DNA of 11,712 nucleotides from CAYVAP01 sp964343195 (GTDB taxonomy: Bacteria > Bacteroidota > Bacteroidia > J057): NCBI GenBank assembly GCA_964343195.1, contig CAYFIR010000164.1, positions 1-11,712 of the forward strand, written 5' to 3'. Shown piece after piece: positions 1-5,756 of this stretch. The first letter of the stretch is position 1. Every line of letters begins with the position of its first letter. A program made the position numbers and the translations under genes. Below the pieces are notes generated by a model. The model had not been told where the DNA came from. It saw nothing but the letters and a program-made list of their open reading frames with translations, and made no database searches.

Positions 1-55
1 AACTACGAACTACGAACTACGAACTACGAACTACGAACTACGAACTACGAACTAC
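1..55. repeat. Heptanucleotide tandem repeat array (AACTACG)n
   Basis: Seven exact head-to-tail copies of the 7-bp unit AACTACG fill 1-49, followed by a partial copy, AACTAC, to 55. The array runs off the left edge, so its full length is unknown. The copies show no sequence drift. The stop codon (TAG, complement of 52-54) of the leftward gene next to it is built from repeat bases. Short heptameric repeats of this kind are known in cyanobacteria and other bacteria. I infer it is intergenic and possibly variable in copy number. Confidence 0.95.
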
Positions 56-495
56 TCCCTCACCGGCTCTGCTTCAACCAGTTTGTAGGAAATTTGCAAA
101 GGGTCATCTACCAGAACCAGCGTTCCCTTTACTGTTACCTGTTCGTCCAGATCAAACTCCCAGTCCTCTGCCAAAATTAACTCAATAACCGTCTCTTTGC
201 CGCCCCCGCCACAAAAAAAACATTCGGTGAAAGGGTATCGAGAGAGAATATATAGCTGATTGTCAACTGTCAGGGGCAGCATGAACCCTTCTATGATTAC
301 CTCTTTCCCCGCTAGAGATTTGACAGAAGGCTCAAAAATCGGTCTCCCATACACCGGGTCACGGTTGCTCTGGTCCTCCTGCACAAACTTCACATGTGAC
401 AAAATCTGCCAATCAATGGCCTGCTGGGCCTTGATGGGCTGCTGAATCCCCACAGAAAGGAGGAAAGTAATCAGGAAGAAATAGGAATTAGGCAT
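52..495 (-). CDS. Small exported protein with a CFFC motif, function unknown (possibly DUF3299-like)
   Basis: This is a 147-residue protein from ATG 493-495. The reading frame extends 30 codons upstream to 585, but the extension looks non-coding. The chosen start gives a normal signal peptide: hydrophobic residues 5-16 (YFFLITFLLSVG), then a likely cleavage after IKA at about residue 23. The mature part has a GKEVIIEGFMLPL stretch and then C92-F-F-C95 followed by four glycines, before an acidic C-terminus. The pattern 'GKxVxIxGxxxPL ... CFFCG' resembles small Bacteroidota periplasmic proteins, possibly related to DUF3299; this is from memory and unverified. The CxxC pair could bind metal or form a disulfide, which is inference. 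The gene is last in the leftward block and ends inside the heptamer array. No ribosome binding site is obvious, as usual in Bacteroidota. Confidence 0.75.
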   Translation of the reverse strand: MPNSYFFLITFLLSVGIQQPIKAQQAIDWQILSHVKFVQEDQSNRDPVYGRPIFEPSVKSLAGKEVIIEGFMLPLTVDNQLYILSRYPFTECFFCGGGGKETVIELILAEDWEFDLDEQVTVKGTLVLVDDPLQISYKLVEAEPVRE

Positions 496-612
496 GAATA
501 ATTTACTTGATCCAGTAGAGAGGGAGTATGGAATCTGCCTGGCAGAGCTACTTCCCGTATTCAAAAATACGTGAAAAGGTCCCACAAAGGTATATGGTTC
601 TGTTTGAAGGGG

Positions 613-677
613 CCATTTTGGTGGTTCATCCTGGATTCTGATCCCTGCAGGATGAACCAGTAAGCCACCTCAAATGG
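613..677. repeat. Inverted repeat / hairpin downstream of the DUF819 gene
   Basis: Perfect 12-bp arms TGGTTCATCCTG (622-633) and CAGGATGAACCA (648-659) enclose a 14-nt loop. An outer pair, CCATTT (613-618) and AAATGG (672-677), together with TGG 619-621 and CCA 665-667, extends the stem imperfectly. In a leftward transcript the hairpin would form about 25 nt after the DUF819 stop. There is no U-tract beyond it, so it is not a canonical intrinsic terminator. It may be an mRNA 3'-end stabiliser, a Rho-associated element, or a copy of a dispersed palindromic repeat. Confidence 0.7.
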
Positions 678-679
678 TA

Positions 680-694
680 CAGGTTGTGAACCTG
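680..694. repeat. Short palindrome CAGGTT-GTG-AACCTG
   Basis: Six-bp perfect arms with a 3-nt loop lie 7 bp past the stop codon of the DUF819 gene. As RNA it would form a tight small hairpin in the 3' untranslated region, next to the larger inverted repeat at 613-677. There is no U-run after it, so the role is unknown. Confidence 0.5.
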
Positions 695-701
695 CTAACC
701 C

Positions 702-1814
702 CTAACCACCTACGAGGTTCCAGGCAAGCAGACCTGCGAGATTTCCCAGTGCCAGATTGGCTACCCCTACCGTGAGTCCGGTTACGACGATTTCCCGATT
801 ATGCATGGCAGTCGCCATGGGGCCGATGAATGGGGGACCATACAGCCCCGCAATGTGGGTAATGAGCGTAGTGTCAGAATCGATTCGGAGCAACCTGGAA
901 ACCAGTGTGTGAAGGATCATGGTGCCCAATATCACCCAGGCCATATAGCCGATATTGGGCCAGGCCCCTGTCGTTAGGGTCTCCAGGTCAATCATGGCAC
1001 CCGCTACGGTACAGAAAACCAGGAAGAAGTATTCGCCAGTTTCATAGGTGCCAGCTAGGTCACGAACTTTGTGCCAACTGGCCCCCGCTAGTCCCGTCAC
1101 AGTGAGCATCCCAAGCATCAGGCTTCCGTGTAACTCACCCATGATTAGAAAGGTGATTCCAGCCGCAAGTACAATCGCGGCTGCCCCTAGTCCTATGGAT
1201 CTGAGGGCCTGCAATGGAGGAAGGGTGAAGTTGTCAGCTGGAGCTGCCTCGGTGATCTGGTGGGGCTCCTGGGGGGGCTTTTTATCCGGAAATGGTTTGA
1301 GAATACGGCGGTAAATCCGTGGACCAATGGAGAGGATGATGGGCAGGAGGCTCCCCCCAACCATCAGGTCGGCGAGGTTATAGGTCCCAAAGAGTGAAGC
1401 GTCTCCTCCGATGGCAACGTTTACCGCAGCCATATTAGCGGTTCCTCCGGTGTAAACTGCTGCTGCCAGGGCGGCGGCTTCTCCAGGTTGTCTCATGAAT
1501 TGCTGTCCGGCCAGCGCGACCAGGAGAACGACCGGGAAATAGGTGGCGACCGAGATCAGCGTAGGGCCGGCAAGTCGCCGCCATGCTTTTAAATCCGCAG
1601 ACAAGAGCATCAGGGGAATGGCCAGGGCCACGGTCCCTTCCAGAAAGGGTTCCAGCAGCCCTCGGTCTTTGGGCAAAAGTAGCCCCATCAGGATGCCCAC
1701 TGCATAGGCCCAGAATGCTGGACTCAGCCAACGGATGAGTTTCCAATGGGCTTCTCCCCTGAGCAGTCCCAGTGGAAAGATGAAGGCAGCGATGAGAATG
1801 AAGTAAATCAGCAC
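702..1814 (-). CDS. DUF819-family multi-pass membrane protein
   Basis: This is a 370-residue, very hydrophobic protein with about ten membrane segments, for example residues 2-18, 35-48, 62-72, 86-104, 208-226, 231-245, 262-276, 288-306 and 343-368. A polar loop at about 172-200 (KPFPDKKPPQEP) splits it into two halves, as in transporters with inverted repeats. Conserved-looking stretches are YTGGTANMAAV (121-131) and GPPFIGPMATAM (326-337), both at places where DUF819 proteins carry small-residue motifs. DUF819 proteins are grouped with cation/anion transporter folds, but no substrate is established, so I assign none. The start is GTG 1812-1814. No in-frame ATG gives a better N-terminus, and translation begins directly with the first membrane helix. 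A C7 run lies in the polar loop (complement of 1271-1277). The gene follows tsaB on the same strand after 86 bp, so co-transcription is possible but not shown. Confidence 0.85.
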   Translation of the reverse strand: MLIYFILIAAFIFPLGLLRGEAHWKLIRWLSPAFWAYAVGILMGLLLPKDRGLLEPFLEGTVALAIPLMLLSADLKAWRRLAGPTLISVATYFPVVLLVALAGQQFMRQPGEAAALAAAVYTGGTANMAAVNVAIGGDASLFGTYNLADLMVGGSLLPIILSIGPRIYRRILKPFPDKKPPQEPHQITEAAPADNFTLPPLQALRSIGLGAAAIVLAAGITFLIMGELHGSLMLGMLTVTGLAGASWHKVRDLAGTYETGEYFFLVFCTVAGAMIDLETLTTGAWPNIGYMAWVILGTMILHTLVSRLLRIDSDTTLITHIAGLYGPPFIGPMATAMHNREIVVTGLTVGVANLALGNLAGLLAWNLVGG

Positions 1815-1846
1815 GAGAAGTAAGTGGAATTGGCGTGAGGGGGAGG

Positions 1847-1862
1847 CGATAGCTCGATAGCT
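1847..1862. repeat. 8-bp tandem duplication CGATAGCT x2
   Basis: CGATAGCT occurs twice head to tail (1847-1854 and 1855-1862) in the 86-bp gap between tsaB and the DUF819 gene, about 33 bp upstream of the latter's GTG. The pair also contains the partial palindrome AGCT-CGAT-AGCT. It could be a regulator site or simply a small duplication, and nothing further supports a role. Confidence 0.4.
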
Positions 1863-1900
1863 GGTAAATGTGGGCTTGGATAAAATCAGACCTCATCTCG

Positions 1901-2626
1901 CTATTTGCGGCGGTCGCGCAGCGGGTCTTTGGGTTTGGTTGCCCGGAAGTTTTTCAGGTAAAACGGCTCGAAGGTAATCAGGTCTTCAAATTCTTGTCTC
2001 TGGTATTTTGTCCAAAGGCGAGACCCGGCATCCACGGCAGTAGGGAGCACCTGACCAAGGACATGGGCATTGGGATGGACTGAGAGGACTCCACGACACT
2101 TTTCGGCTCCATCCCCACAAAAGATTACGGGGCCTTTCTCCAACTCCTGCTGAAAGGATTGCTCATCGATGATTTTGGCTTCGATGGGAGAGAGTTCCTC
2201 TCCCTTACCATTGTATTGGGCGCAATATACCTCCATGCGCCTGGCATCGATCATGGGGATAATGGAGGCATCCAACTGCTGCGCCAAATCAGATTGGGCA
2301 TCGGCGAGGGTTTCCAGTGTACTGTAGCTGATAAGCGGCTTTTGCAGGCTGTAGCAAAGACCTTTTGCGGTAGACACCCCGACCCGCAATCCTGTGTAGG
2401 AACCAGGGCCGCGACTTACGCCTATGGCAGCCAAAGAGGCTGGTTTGACGTCCAGGTTGTCAAGCAGTTGCTCGATTATAGGCAGCAGGAGCCTGGCATG
2501 GCTCTGCTGTTTCCGGATTTCGGTTGATGCGATAAGTTTGTCTGCTGAAAATAGCGCCACTGACCCAAATGCGGTCGCTGTTTCTATAGCCAGGAGAAAT
2601 GGGCCTACGTCAGTATCTGCTTTCAT
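1901..2626 (-). CDS. tsaB: tRNA threonylcarbamoyladenosine biosynthesis protein TsaB
   Basis: TsaB (YeaZ) is the non-catalytic partner of TsaD. With TsaE they transfer the threonylcarbamoyl group made by TsaC onto A37 of ANN-decoding tRNAs in the cytoplasm, giving t6A. The protein has 241 residues, close to the usual size. It starts with the ASKHA-fold strand LLAIETAT (11-18), followed by FGSVALF (20-26), and carries QQSHARLLLPII (40-51) and the family signature SRGPGSYTGLRVG (71-83). The C-terminal half is more variable, as usual, and ends in a basic tail (RATKPKDPLRDRRK). The start is ATG 2624-2626. It lies 9 bp after the stop of the upstream sensor kinase, so the two genes probably share a transcript; I know of no functional link between them. 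TsaB is essential in many bacteria, so this is a housekeeping anchor in the window. Confidence 0.95.
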   Translation of the reverse strand: MKADTDVGPFLLAIETATAFGSVALFSADKLIASTEIRKQQSHARLLLPIIEQLLDNLDVKPASLAAIGVSRGPGSYTGLRVGVSTAKGLCYSLQKPLISYSTLETLADAQSDLAQQLDASIIPMIDARRMEVYCAQYNGKGEELSPIEAKIIDEQSFQQELEKGPVIFCGDGAEKCRGVLSVHPNAHVLGQVLPTAVDAGSRLWTKYQRQEFEDLITFEPFYLKNFRATKPKDPLRDRRK

Positions 2627-2635
2627 GCCGCAAAA

Positions 2636-4657
2636 CTACGCATTCTCCCCAATATCAGATCCTTGTGGGGGATCTGCGATGGGGATGCTGAAGTAAACCT
2701 GGCTTCCTGCCCCCAATTTGCTTTTGACCCAAAAACGCCCTCCCATCTGAGCGATAAACTCCTGGCAAAGAGTCAGGCCAAGTCCAACCCCTTTCTCGTT
2801 TCGAGTCCCTGGTGTGGAAAAGCCTTCCTGCTGTATGATCTTTTGGAGATTTTCCTGGGAGATCCCCATGCCTGAGTCTCTGACGCCAAGGATCACCTCT
2901 CCGGGGGTTTCCGTACATCCGGAAACGATGATCTCATCCTGCTTTTTGCAAAACTTTATGGCATTGCCTATCAGGTTGTTGAAGATGATGTCAATAACAT
3001 TCGGGTTGGCAGTAACGGTTAGGTCTTCTGGTACCTGATTGATGAGGGTAACTCCCTTCTCAGCTGCCCTGGAGGATAGGTGGGCGATTTTCTGGTCGAC
3101 CTGTCTGGCTATGGAAATGGTTTGCTTGTTTTCTCCAATCCCTTTTCTTTGTTGCTCGGCCCAGAATAGCAGGCTATTGATCATCTGTGAAGTGTAGTCA
3201 AAACTGTCGCTAAGGGCTGGGAGGAGATCCCTGAATTTTTCAGGAGAAATGGACTTTTCCTGAACCATGGAGAGCAATTCTCCGAGATTGGCCATGGGGC
3301 TTCTCAGGTCATGCGCCAAAAGAGCTACCAGGCGTTCCCGGATGTAATTAGACTCCCTCAACTGATTGGCCGTCTGGCTTAGGGTCTCTGCCTGCTGTAT
3401 GATCTGTTCATTTTTCTTCTTCAGGACATTGTTCGCCCGGTTTTTGAATCGCTCTCTTTGGTAGAAGCTCCAGGCAAGGAGTGACGCAAGGATGAGGGCC
3501 ACCACCAATACGATAATGCTGGTTAGGCGCAGCTTATTGGTTTGATGGAGGTGGTTGATCTCCTTTTCTGATTCGCGGCGCTCCCGTTCATAATTCTGGA
3601 TATTGAGGCGGGTAATGAAGGTCGCATTCTGGAGGCTATCCTGCAGTCGGGTATATGTTTTTAACAGTTTATATCCTGTTTCATGGTTCCCCATGAGATC
3701 ATGATAATTGGCCAGAGTGCGGGAGACTTCAGCCAATAGCTTTGCATTCTCTGATTGCTGGGCGATCTCCAGAGCCTGTTGGGCATGTAACCCACATTTG
3801 GGGGGGATTTCCGAAATGATGTGATGTTCATATTCCCATAGACAGATCCTGAGCAGGAGTCGGTGAGCCAGGCAGGAACTGCGCAGGTCTCTCTTTGCGC
3901 CTGGCCAGCTAAGGATTACCCCAGCCCATTTTCTGGCCTCCTGGAATGTCGTGGAGTTCGGATGGCTGGATTGCTTGCCTTTTTCAAAGTACAGATCGGC
4001 AATATTTACCAGCGTAATGGGAAGGGTGTCCAGGCCCATTTGGGTGGCAAAGTTCAGTGCCTTGAAAGAATAGTATGCTGAGGAGTCCAGTTCCCCCAGA
4101 TCGAGGAAGCCCTTTCCCAGGTTGTTATCAATAACCACAGTGCGGTTGGGGTCGGGGAGGGCATAATAAAGAGGTTTGGCCTGACGCCAGTATTCCAGCG
4201 TCCGCTGATAGTCCCCTACTCTTTGGTAAACCAGGCCCTTAAAGCCTATGGAGCGTGCCTTGAGGTCATCTATCTCCATCCTGTCGGCGATTACTTCACT
4301 CAGGTTGGTATAATACAGGGAGGAGTCGAGCTGCTTTCCATAATACCAGTAGCAGACGCCCAGCGCGCTGTAAATCCAGCCTAGCGCCACAGAGTCATTG
4401 GACTGTTTGGCCAGGGACTCTGCCCGTAAACCGGTAGAGAGTGCGGTACCACTATCATTATACAGGGAGTTGAATACGGTGTCTACCAGTTGGAGCAGCA
4501 TCTCATGGTCCTGGGACTGAGGCTCCTGGTTTTGTGCAGAGGAAATAGGCAACTGTAGGAAAAAAAGGCTGCTAAGAAGTACCCAGAGGGGCAACTTCCT
4601 AAGCGATTTCCTTAGGAAGTACTGTGGTTGGCTTTTATGGAAATACTCAGGATTCAC
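2636..4657 (-). CDS. TPR-containing membrane sensor histidine kinase (HisKA + HATPase_c)
   Basis: This is a 673-residue kinase. A signal peptide or membrane anchor at about 24-41 is followed by the probable cleavage site SSA-QNQ. A periplasmic helical region (about 50-365) contains TPR-like repeats, for example IYSALGVCYWYYGKQLDSSL and GLVYQRVGDYQRTLEYWRQA. A transmembrane helix spans about 380-400, followed by a coiled coil to about 440. The H-box is LLAHDLRSPMANL with phospho-acceptor H449. The ATPase domain shows N565 in NNLIGNAIKF, D594 in VRDSGMGI and the G2 loop GVGLG (623-627), so it appears catalytically intact. The start is GTG 4655-4657; a TTG near codon 23 is possible but would cut the hydrophobic segment close to its edge. 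No response regulator is adjacent and tsaB follows directly, so the kinase is an orphan here. A 10-bp inverted repeat lies inside codons 13-22. Confidence 0.93.
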   Translation of the reverse strand: MNPEYFHKSQPQYFLRKSLRKLPLWVLLSSLFFLQLPISSAQNQEPQSQDHEMLLQLVDTVFNSLYNDSGTALSTGLRAESLAKQSNDSVALGWIYSALGVCYWYYGKQLDSSLYYTNLSEVIADRMEIDDLKARSIGFKGLVYQRVGDYQRTLEYWRQAKPLYYALPDPNRTVVIDNNLGKGFLDLGELDSSAYYSFKALNFATQMGLDTLPITLVNIADLYFEKGKQSSHPNSTTFQEARKWAGVILSWPGAKRDLRSSCLAHRLLLRICLWEYEHHIISEIPPKCGLHAQQALEIAQQSENAKLLAEVSRTLANYHDLMGNHETGYKLLKTYTRLQDSLQNATFITRLNIQNYERERRESEKEINHLHQTNKLRLTSIIVLVVALILASLLAWSFYQRERFKNRANNVLKKKNEQIIQQAETLSQTANQLRESNYIRERLVALLAHDLRSPMANLGELLSMVQEKSISPEKFRDLLPALSDSFDYTSQMINSLLFWAEQQRKGIGENKQTISIARQVDQKIAHLSSRAAEKGVTLINQVPEDLTVTANPNVIDIIFNNLIGNAIKFCKKQDEIIVSGCTETPGEVILGVRDSGMGISQENLQKIIQQEGFSTPGTRNEKGVGLGLTLCQEFIAQMGGRFWVKSKLGAGSQVYFSIPIADPPQGSDIGENA
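4594..4620. repeat. Perfect 10-bp inverted repeat within the 5' end of the kinase gene
   Basis: ACTTCCTAAG (4594-4603) and CTTAGGAAGT (4611-4620) are exact reverse complements separated by 7 nt (CGATTTC). They fall in codons 13-22 of the leftward kinase, just ahead of its hydrophobic N-terminal segment, and would form a strong hairpin in the 5' end of the mRNA. It may tune translation, serve as a repressor site downstream of the promoter, or be chance within the KSLRK-encoding stretch. Confidence 0.6.
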
Positions 4658-4715
4658 GTTGTTTACTATGAGTGAATATATAAACTGTGCCTTATGATAG
4701 AAAGGTTGAGGTCTC

Positions 4716-4746
4716 TTGTCGCACTAGCAAGCATGGCTTATATTGC
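4716..4746 (+). promoter_or_regulatory. Tentative Bacteroidota-type promoter for the 88-residue gene
   Basis: A TTG at 4716-4718 (-33 type) is followed after 20 nt by TATATTGC (4739-4746), an imperfect match to the Bacteroidota -7 element TAnnTTTG. Transcription would begin close to the ATG at 4752, giving an almost leaderless message. The match is weak and could be chance. No convincing counterpart for the divergent kinase gene was found in this 94-bp gap. Confidence 0.2.
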
Positions 4747-4751
4747 GCACC

Positions 4752-5018
4752 ATGAAGATGACCCGTCACACACAACAAAAGCTTCAGGACATTTTAAAAG
4801 CATTGGGGTTTACCATTCGGTATGAAAAGGGGAACTTTAATGGGGGGTATTGTGTTGTGATGAACCGTAAACTCATCATCATTAACAAATTCCATCCTTT
4901 AGAGGGAAAAATCAATACTCTTTCTGAAATAATAAAGGACCTGGAGGTGGATCCTGATCCATTAACTCCGGAACAATTAAAGCTCGTAGAAGGGCTACAG
5001 GAAAAGGCTGATACTTAA
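4752..5018 (+). CDS. Small conserved hypothetical protein (88 residues)
   Basis: This is a soluble 88-residue protein with no signal peptide or membrane segment. I chose ATG 4752 (MKMTRHTQQKL). An upstream in-frame TTG at 4743 is less likely, and ATG 4758 is possible. The central stretch ALGFTIRYEKGNFNGGYCVV (about 15-34), followed by KLIIINKFHPLEGKINTLSEII, resembles short proteins I recall as widespread in Bacteroidota, where an RYEKGNF..GYC motif and an INKF motif recur. No function is known to me and I assign none. The predicted pattern is an N-terminal helix, two or three strands and a C-terminal helix ending in an acidic, proline-containing tail. It is divergent from the sensor kinase and 73 bp upstream of the cytochrome gene in the same direction. 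Confidence 0.85.
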   Translation: MKMTRHTQQKLQDILKALGFTIRYEKGNFNGGYCVVMNRKLIIINKFHPLEGKINTLSEIIKDLEVDPDPLTPEQLKLVEGLQEKADT

Positions 5019-5091
5019 AAACTTACCGCCTGGACCTTTTCAACATACTTTTTTTATCCACTCACTACCTTCTGATTCTAAACCTAGCGCT

Positions 5092-5742
5092 ATGATCACC
5101 GGAATTCTACACACACATACCCTGTTGGTTATTCTTTTTCTCCTGCTTTACCTGGTAAAGTTGGGATTGCTACTGTTTAACCAAAATGAAGTATTGGAAA
5201 AAGTGGCCAAGGCCACCCGCATACCTGAAATGGTGGTAAGTGCCCTGTTCTTGCTGACCGGTATCGCTTTGATGGCCATGGCCCCCATGCGAATTGACAT
5301 CCTGCTGATAATCAAAATTGTAGCTGTACTGGCTTCCATTCCTTTGGCAATAATCGGATTCAGAAAGAGTAACAAAATGCTCGCGACCCTTTCCGTAGTG
5401 TTGATCGTAGCAGCTTACGGGATGGCTGAGGCCCATGCGGGGCGTATGGGAGAGAGTCAGGAGCCGCTGCCCGCTGAGGTGGTCACGCTGCCCTCAGCAG
5501 ATGGCTATGATCAGATGGCACATGGCAAAGCCCTGTATGAACGAAACTGTATCGTCTGTCACGGGGAAGATGGCGCGTTAAAATTCAATGCTGCTGCCAA
5601 TCTCCAGGAAAGCGCTCTCAATGGGCCTGGTGTCATGGCAGCCGTCCAAAATGGAATTGGAAAAAAGATGCCCGCCTATTCCTTCTATTCAAAAGAAGAA
5701 CTTGAAGCGGTCAGTACTTACGTCCTTTCTCTGAAGCAATAA
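5092..5742 (+). CDS. Four-helix SirB-like membrane protein fused to a cytochrome c domain
   Basis: This is a 216-residue protein. The N-terminal half has four hydrophobic helices at about 10-29, 47-64, 69-90 and 96-113. Its HTHTLLVILFLLLYLVKLGLL opening and IKIVAVLASIPLAIIGF stretch resemble SirB-like membrane proteins of Bacteroidota. The C-terminal half (about 137-216) is a small class I cytochrome c domain with the covalent heme site C153-I-V-C156-H157 and a likely axial ligand M193 in KKMPAYSFYS. After an even number of helices the heme domain should lie on the same side as the N-terminus; I infer the periplasm, where heme is attached. It probably carries electrons in respiration, but the partner is unknown. 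The start ATG 5092 directly precedes the first helix. The next gene starts 14 bp downstream. Confidence 0.85.
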   Translation: MITGILHTHTLLVILFLLLYLVKLGLLLFNQNEVLEKVAKATRIPEMVVSALFLLTGIALMAMAPMRIDILLIIKIVAVLASIPLAIIGFRKSNKMLATLSVVLIVAAYGMAEAHAGRMGESQEPLPAEVVTLPSADGYDQMAHGKALYERNCIVCHGEDGALKFNAAANLQESALNGPGVMAAVQNGIGKKMPAYSFYSKEELEAVSTYVLSLKQ

Positions 5743-5756
5743 TCGCCAAATCGGTA

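Noticed and set aside
1271..1277. Poly-G/C7 runs in the DUF819 gene (1271-1277) and in the first kinase (3800-3806) as phase-variation tracts
   Set aside because: Seven is short for contingency loci, both frames are intact, and similar G6 runs occur elsewhere in the window. There is no positional clue such as a location at the gene start.
1435..1896. Leftward 153-codon frame overlapping the DUF819 gene
   Set aside because: It lies in another frame of the DUF819 coding sequence. The product has low-complexity Arg/Ser/Gly composition and no recognisable features, so it is a shadow.
2631..2638. TAGTTTTG (complement) just upstream of tsaB, a perfect match to the -7 element TAnnTTTG
   Set aside because: No TTG lies at the expected distance (about 19-21 bp) upstream, and the first three bases are the kinase stop codon. 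It is most likely coincidence, although an internal leaderless promoter cannot be excluded.
5046..5053. TACTTTTT upstream of the cytochrome gene as a promoter -7 element
   Set aside because: It is one base off consensus inside a T-run, with no TTG at a suitable distance. Too weak to call.
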